Of a stretch of 9,801 nt of DNA, positions 6,583 through 9,801 are shown in pieces. The stretch is from positions 1 through 9,801 of the forward strand of contig JADFVM010000032.1 of assembly GCA_015222555.1 (NCBI GenBank), read 5' to 3'. Numbering within the stretch: the stretch's first letter is position 1; every line of letters begins with the position of its first letter. This DNA is from Pseudomonadota bacterium. Its GTDB lineage: Bacteria; Desulfobacterota; JADFVX01. Below the pieces are notes generated by a model. That model did no database searches. It had not been told where the DNA came from and worked only from the letters and a program-made list of their open reading frames with translations. The translations under genes were made by a program, and so were the position numbers.

Positions 6583-7542
6583 TCACGAGACAAGAGCCCC
6601 CGAACAGGAGCTACCTTCACCCGCCACGCACCCGAGGCAGTGATCTGCACATTTTACCTTTCTACCGACAAGCGCTTCAACGTCAAGATAACTGATTGAC
6701 AGAGGACGATCCTCTGCATCCCTGATAACCATATTAAGAGCCTGGTTAAAATCACAATCATAAAGCAAACCATCCCAGCCAACATTGATAAGATTCCTGC
6801 ACATCACTTTTCCCAGCGCACTGGGATTAAAATTGCTTGCCAATAATGAGAGATAGGGATTGGCGCCTTCGCCTTTCTTTAACTCTCCATTAAACCGGTT
6901 AATCGGCATATTGGTAATGGTAATAAGATTATCAAAGACGATCCCATAGTTCTCATTCAAAACCGACTTGTAATCCGTCTCCAGTGATTTCTGACTCCCT
7001 GGCAAAAATGCCCCACCCGGATTGTATACCAGGTCGAGCTTAAGGCCTTCACCTTTTCCATACCCTTTTTCATTAAGAATTTTCAGGGCTTTGATACTCT
7101 TATCAAAAGTCCCTTCACCTCTTTGGGTGTCTACATTCTCTTTTGTGTAACATGGCAGGGAACAAACGAGATGAACACCATGATCCTTGTAGAAATCGGG
7201 AAGAGATTCCATGCCTTCCTCAAAAAGGATAGTGAGGTTACAACGGACAATAATTTCATCAACAAGATCTTTTGCAACAGTGACAAGTCCCCTGAAAGGG
7301 GGCGCCATTTCAGGTGCACCACCTGTAATATCAAGCGTTTTTACATGATATTTAAAAAGAAACTGGATGATCTTGTTGGCCGTATCACCTGTCATAACCT
7401 CTTTTGCATGGGGCCCTGCATTGACATGACAATGAAGGCAGGTCATATTGCATAGGCGCCCCATATTTACCTGAAGCGTCTCTAGCTTGTCCCTAACAGG
7501 CCAATCCAGATCATGTTCGCTGAGGAGATCTCTTAATACCAT
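6583..7542 (-). CDS. ArsS-type radical SAM enzyme with Cys-rich C-terminal domain
   Basis: This 319-residue radical SAM protein carries the 4Fe-4S triad C31-xxx-C35-xx-C38 inside CNMTCLHCHVNAGP, the SAM-contacting GGAPE (74-78), and a C-terminal Cys set: C248, C263 (YDCDFNQ), C298-xxx-C302-xx-C305 and C313 (SSC). This layout fits the family named for ArsS (radical SAM plus DUF3641), in which ArsS makes an arsenosugar precursor from dimethylarsenic and SAM. Some family members carry selenocysteine; here the Cys of SSC is an ordinary TGT codon. No arsM or other ars gene is in the window and the family is common without them, so the substrate is unknown and I give no symbol. The ATG at 7542 has GAGG four to five bases upstream, overlapping the stop of the ferritin-like gene (TGAGG), so translation is coupled. 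The extra cysteines suggest one or more auxiliary Fe-S clusters. Confidence 0.85.
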   Translation of the reverse strand: MVLRDLLSEHDLDWPVRDKLETLQVNMGRLCNMTCLHCHVNAGPHAKEVMTGDTANKIIQFLFKYHVKTLDITGGAPEMAPPFRGLVTVAKDLVDEIIVRCNLTILFEEGMESLPDFYKDHGVHLVCSLPCYTKENVDTQRGEGTFDKSIKALKILNEKGYGKGEGLKLDLVYNPGGAFLPGSQKSLETDYKSVLNENYGIVFDNLITITNMPINRFNGELKKGEGANPYLSLLASNFNPSALGKVMCRNLINVGWDGLLYDCDFNQALNMVIRDAEDRPLSISYLDVEALVGRKVKCADHCLGCVAGEGSSCSGALVS

Positions 7543-7549
7543 TTTTACC

Positions 7550-8032
7550 TCAAACTGCGAGTTTTGCTCTCAACGTAATAAGTTGAGCAAGGTGTGCCTT
7601 TTCCTCTTTCAGCACCATCTCGACACCTGCCCTGTCCCCTTCTATGACCTGGTCTATCAGTTCATAATAAAAGAGAATGGAATCCTTTTCAAACTCGATG
7701 GCCATATTCAGGGCACCCAGGTGATCTTTGGCCTCTGCAATCAGTTCTTCCGTATTCACATCAGACTTAAAAACACGCGAACTCGTCAGTGCTTCGAGAT
7801 AATTTCTGTACTCCTCCTCTTCAGAAACCGTCAACTCAGGTTGTGACAGGTTGTCCAACATTTTCTGAAAGAGTATTTTATGCCTAACTTCTTCTCCAGC
7901 AAGATAGGTATAAAGCTCCTTCGACTGATCGTCCTCCACCATATTAGCCATGGCATTGTAAAAGGCCATACCATTCTTTTCTATGGCGATGGACATATTA
8001 ACAATCTCGGCTGATGAAAATAATATACTCAT
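7550..8032 (-). CDS. Ferritin-like (rubrerythrin-type) diiron protein, no rubredoxin domain
   Basis: This 160-residue protein is a four-helix-bundle ferritin-like protein. Its two halves carry the diiron ligand pattern twice: E18 with E48-VR-H51, and E115 (possibly E113) with E144-KA-H147. The first helices repeat closely: NMSIAIEKNGMAFY (12-25) against NMAIEFEKDSILFY (109-122). There is no CxxC pair, so the rubredoxin electron-transfer domain of true rubrerythrins is missing. Likely roles are peroxide or oxygen reduction or handling of iron in the cytoplasm; the sequence does not decide between them. The start is ATG at 8032 because GGAGGA (8042-8037) sits four bases before it; a TTG at 8044 would overlap that site. 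It lies 43 bp after gpsA and 7 bp before the radical SAM gene, whose ribosome binding site overlaps this stop codon. A function as partner or protector of that Fe-S enzyme is a guess from position. Confidence 0.87.
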   Translation of the reverse strand: MSILFSSAEIVNMSIAIEKNGMAFYNAMANMVEDDQSKELYTYLAGEEVRHKILFQKMLDNLSQPELTVSEEEEYRNYLEALTSSRVFKSDVNTEELIAEAKDHLGALNMAIEFEKDSILFYYELIDQVIEGDRAGVEMVLKEEKAHLAQLITLRAKLAV

Positions 8033-8075
8033 TAATTCCTCCAATAAATTTTATTGTATTGATAAAAACTTCTTC

Positions 8076-9080
8076 TTAAAAGCGAATTTCTTCTTTCAGT
8101 TCCCGTGTCATTAAACTGGCTACAGCCTTCTTGGCGGGCATCTTTTCATAGAGTATGGCATAGATATTTTCGACTATCGGCATATCCACCCCCAGTTTTT
8201 TCGATAATTGATGGGCCGCTTTCGTCGTTTTGACGCCTTCTGCAACCATTTTCATTTCACTCAGAATATCTTCAATCTTTTCACCTTTCCCCAGTCTCAA
8301 GCCAACCGTTCTGTTTCGACTCAAATCCCCGGTACAGGTAAGGACAAGGTCACCCAAACCTGAGAGGCCGGCAAAGGTGAGCGCATCGGCGCCCATGGCC
8401 ACACCCAGTCGAGTCATTTCGGCCAGGCCCCGGGTAATAAGCGCTGCCCGTGCATTGGATCCAAAACCAAGGCCATCAGAAATTCCGGCGCCGAGGGCGA
8501 TAACATTCTTTATGGAACCGCCGATTTCAAGACCTATGATATCTGTCGAAGTATAAGCCCTGAAAAAAGTCGTACTGAAAATCTCCTGCACCTTAGATGC
8601 GGAAGGCACATGCTTAGATGCAACAGTGACTGCCGTCGGTTGTTCTGCGGCAACCTCCCTGGCAAAACTTGGTCCTGAAAGGTAGACCACTTTTTCAGAT
8701 ATTTCAGGGGGAAGAAGCTCTTCAATCACTTCCGAATTCGTCTTAAGTGTATCCACCTCAATCCCCTTGGTGGCACTCACCATAATTGCATCTGGAGAAA
8801 TACAAGGCTTTGCCTCAGTAAGCACTCGTCTTGTAACATGGGAGGGGGTAACCCAAAGAACAAGGGCCTTTCCGTCAATAGCTTCCTTTACATCATTGGT
8901 AGCGGAAAGGTTTTCAGAAAGTGTGAATCCGGGCAGGTAGGTTGAATTTTTATGGCTTTCATTGATCTCCCGACAAAGGATCTCTTCGTAAACCCAAAGG
9001 CTTGTTTTGTAGCCCTTAGAGGCAAGAAGATTTGCCAGCGTAGTTCCCCAGCTTCCACCACCGATAACGCCTATATTCAT
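8076..9080 (-). CDS. gpsA: NAD(P)-dependent glycerol-3-phosphate dehydrogenase
   Basis: GpsA reduces dihydroxyacetone phosphate to sn-glycerol 3-phosphate, the backbone for phospholipids, in the cytoplasm. The 334 residues are typical. Visible motifs are the Rossmann loop GVIGGGSWGT (4-13), ATKGIE with K105, LSGPSFAREVA (134-144), the catalytic Lys in GGSIKNVIALGAGISDGLGFG (K191), GLSGLGDLVLTCTG (238-251) and the phosphate-binding SRNR (254-257). The gene looks intact. Its ATG at 9080 follows GGGATGAA, a modest ribosome binding site. It is the first gene of the minus-strand run, with a 265-bp divergent gap before it, and is followed 43 bp later by the ferritin-like gene. No plsY/plsX or other phospholipid gene adjoins it in this window. 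A convincing promoter was not found on this strand. Confidence 0.97.
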   Translation of the reverse strand: MNIGVIGGGSWGTTLANLLASKGYKTSLWVYEEILCREINESHKNSTYLPGFTLSENLSATNDVKEAIDGKALVLWVTPSHVTRRVLTEAKPCISPDAIMVSATKGIEVDTLKTNSEVIEELLPPEISEKVVYLSGPSFAREVAAEQPTAVTVASKHVPSASKVQEIFSTTFFRAYTSTDIIGLEIGGSIKNVIALGAGISDGLGFGSNARAALITRGLAEMTRLGVAMGADALTFAGLSGLGDLVLTCTGDLSRNRTVGLRLGKGEKIEDILSEMKMVAEGVKTTKAAHQLSKKLGVDMPIVENIYAILYEKMPAKKAVASLMTRELKEEIRF

Positions 9081-9110
9081 TTCATCCCAATCTTTAATTT
9101 TAGTAACTTA

Positions 9111-9130
9111 CAGTCCTCAAGGGGGGACTG
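9111..9130 (-). other. Small hairpin in the gpsA leader
   Basis: CAGTCCTC (9111-9118) and GGGGACTG (9123-9130) pair over eight positions; T9117 opposite G9124 is a wobble in the plus-strand RNA but an A-C mismatch in the minus-strand RNA. The loop is four bases. It lies 30-50 bases before the gpsA start codon, so it would be part of the leader if transcription begins upstream. There is no following T-run, so it is not a classical terminator. It could be a protein-binding site or leader structure. Confidence 0.3.
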
Positions 9131-9231
9131 AAAATAGTTAAGTTCATCCGGATTAGTCGCTAATACATTTACCATAACTTCTAAAACGAGTCCAATGAAA
9201 ATGTCTTTTTATTAAACATATCAAAGAGCCC

Positions 9232-9247
9232 CGCCTTTTTCAAGGCG
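9232..9247. other. Small inverted repeat in the gpsA/gatC divergent gap
   Basis: CGCCTT (9232-9237) and AAGGCG (9242-9247) are perfect inverted repeats around a four-base loop, inside a G/C-rich patch (9229-9253) that contrasts with the AT-rich surroundings. Position between two divergent genes and ahead of the proposed gatC promoter fits a regulator site or the residue of an old terminator. No T-run follows on either strand. Confidence 0.25.
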
Positions 9248-9275
9248 CCCCCCTCATCAAATGTTCAAATGCCCC

Positions 9276-9304
9276 TTGAAAGGGAAGGACCGATATGGTA
9301 AATT
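9276..9304 (+). promoter_or_regulatory. Candidate sigma-70 promoter for gatC
   Basis: TTGAAA (9276-9281) and TAAATT (9299-9304) are separated by 17 bases, with four of six matches in each hexamer. Transcription would start near 9311 and give a leader of about 35 nt that contains AGGA (9331-9334), eleven bases before the gatC ATG. The -35 sits inside the short inverted repeat CCCTTGAAAGGG (9274-9285). Confidence 0.4.
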
Positions 9305-9345
9305 ACCACTCTCAAAAATTGGATAAAAAAAGGAATTTAACCTAG

Positions 9346-9633
9346 ATGAAACTGACAAAGGAAGAGGTTAACAAGGTTGCCCATCTTGCCCGGCTTGAAC
9401 TTAGCGAGGAGGAAACGGAGCGCATGACAGGCGACATGAATAACATCCTTGATTATATTAACAAGCTCAGTGAACTTAACACTGACAACGTAGAACCTAC
9501 CTGCCATGCAGTTCCTGTGACTAATGTATTCAGGGAAGATGTGCAAAGAAATGATTTTACAATCGAAGAAGCCCTCGCCAATGCACCTTCATCGGAAGAG
9601 GGCAGCTTTAAAGTACCTAAAGTCATAGAATGA
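9346..9633 (+). CDS. gatC: Asp-tRNA(Asn)/Glu-tRNA(Gln) amidotransferase subunit C
   Basis: GatC is the small scaffold subunit of the GatCAB complex, which amidates Asp-tRNA(Asn) and/or Glu-tRNA(Gln) in organisms lacking the corresponding direct synthetase. The 95 residues match the family throughout: the start VNKVAHLARLELSEEE (8-23), the helix MNNILDYINKLSELNTDNVEP (31-51) that wraps between subunits, the TCHAVPVTNVFREDV segment (52-66) and the C-terminal FKVPKVIE. The ATG at 9346 is supported by this alignment although the AGGA ribosome binding site is rather far (11 bases). gatA begins 90 bp downstream on the same strand, the usual gatC-gatA order. The spacer (9634-9723) can form GGCCT/AGGCC pairing (9635-9639 with 9669-9673), followed by an AT-rich stretch; whether it matters for expression is unknown. 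Confidence 0.96.
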   Translation: MKLTKEEVNKVAHLARLELSEEETERMTGDMNNILDYINKLSELNTDNVEPTCHAVPVTNVFREDVQRNDFTIEEALANAPSSEEGSFKVPKVIE

Positions 9634-9723
9634 TGGCCTTTGGACACTGAGATAGAAATATTATCGCCAGGCCTTAAATGTGATTAATTTTAATATATTA
9701 TTTTACCAGGGGAATACAATTAC

Positions 9724-9801
9724 ATGAGTCTTGAAGGCTTTACCATACACGAACTTAGAGATATGCTGGATAAAAAAGAGGTCTCTTCCGTTGAAGTAAC
9801 A
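9724..9801 (+). CDS. gatA: Amidotransferase subunit A, N-terminal fragment (runs off window)
   Basis: The last 78 bases encode exactly 26 codons from an ATG at 9724, beginning MSLEGFTIHELRDMLDKKEV and ending in VEVT at the window edge. This fits the GatA N-terminus, where a helix of the form (T/S)xxELxxxLxxKExSSxExT precedes the amidase-signature domain. AGGGGA (9708-9713) gives a ribosome binding site ten bases upstream. GatA hydrolyses glutamine and delivers ammonia to the GatB active site. The amidase signature and the Ser-cisSer-Lys triad lie outside the window, so identity rests on this short match and on adjacency to gatC. Confidence 0.88.
   Translation, partial: MSLEGFTIHELRDMLDKKEVSSVEVT

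Noticed and set aside
6602..6630. Selenocysteine codon in the ArsS-type enzyme's C-terminus, as in some relatives
   Set aside because: The residues there are read from ordinary codons; the Cys of SSC is TGT and there is no in-frame TGA before the true stop.
7123..7846. Two plus-strand open frames of 110 and 119 codons opposite the radical SAM and ferritin-like genes
   Set aside because: Both lie antisense to well-supported genes with intact motifs and their translations match nothing recognisable.
8033..8044. TTG at 8044 as start of the ferritin-like protein
   Set aside because: The codon overlaps the GGAGGA ribosome binding site that is ideally placed for the ATG at 8032.

Overview
The window reads as ordinary chromosomal DNA from a Gram-negative bacterium. 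It carries two outer-membrane-type lipoproteins, one of them LolB-like, a Tat-exported protein and a GatCAB amidotransferase locus. The tandem-TPR lipoprotein next to a LolB-like lipoprotein, the ArsS-type radical SAM enzyme and the style of the intergenic repeat make a deltaproteobacterial (Desulfobacterota-like) lineage the best guess. That guess rests on remembered gene families and no search was run. Base composition is moderate (mid-40s % GC by eye, not computed) and uniform. There is no transposase, integrase, phage gene, tRNA, rRNA or CRISPR array.

Layout. (1) 61-1152, plus strand: a secreted CapA-type metallophosphatase. (2) 1192-3220, minus strand: mtnA (methionine salvage), then a Tat-exported DUF3108 protein that converges on capA with a 39-bp gap. 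(3) 3221-3330: a divergent regulatory gap holding a good mtnA promoter and a 17-bp near-perfect palindrome over its -35. (4) 3331-5906, plus strand: a 15-TPR lipoprotein and a LolB-like lipoprotein joined by a one-base overlap. (5) 5907-6160: a convergent gap with a roughly 150-bp degenerate palindromic element. (6) 6161-9080, minus strand: a compact run read as gpsA, then a ferritin-like diiron protein, an ArsS-type radical SAM enzyme and cutA. (7) 9081-9345: a divergent gap with two small hairpins and a gatC promoter candidate. (8) 9346 to the end, plus strand: gatC and the first 26 codons of gatA.

How the genes work together. The TPR/LolB-like pair is probably one operon acting at the outer membrane. 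gpsA supplies sn-glycerol 3-phosphate for phospholipid. The three genes after it (diiron protein, Fe-S radical SAM enzyme, metal-binding CutA) share a metal or redox theme, and the diiron and radical SAM genes are only 7 bp apart. gatC and gatA serve tRNA-dependent amidation of misacylated Asp-tRNA(Asn) or Glu-tRNA(Gln).

I found no clearly undescribed system. The items most worth following up are the ferritin-like/ArsS-like/CutA cluster, the Tat signal on the DUF3108 protein, the palindrome in the mtnA promoter, and the start-site ambiguity of the TPR lipoprotein.
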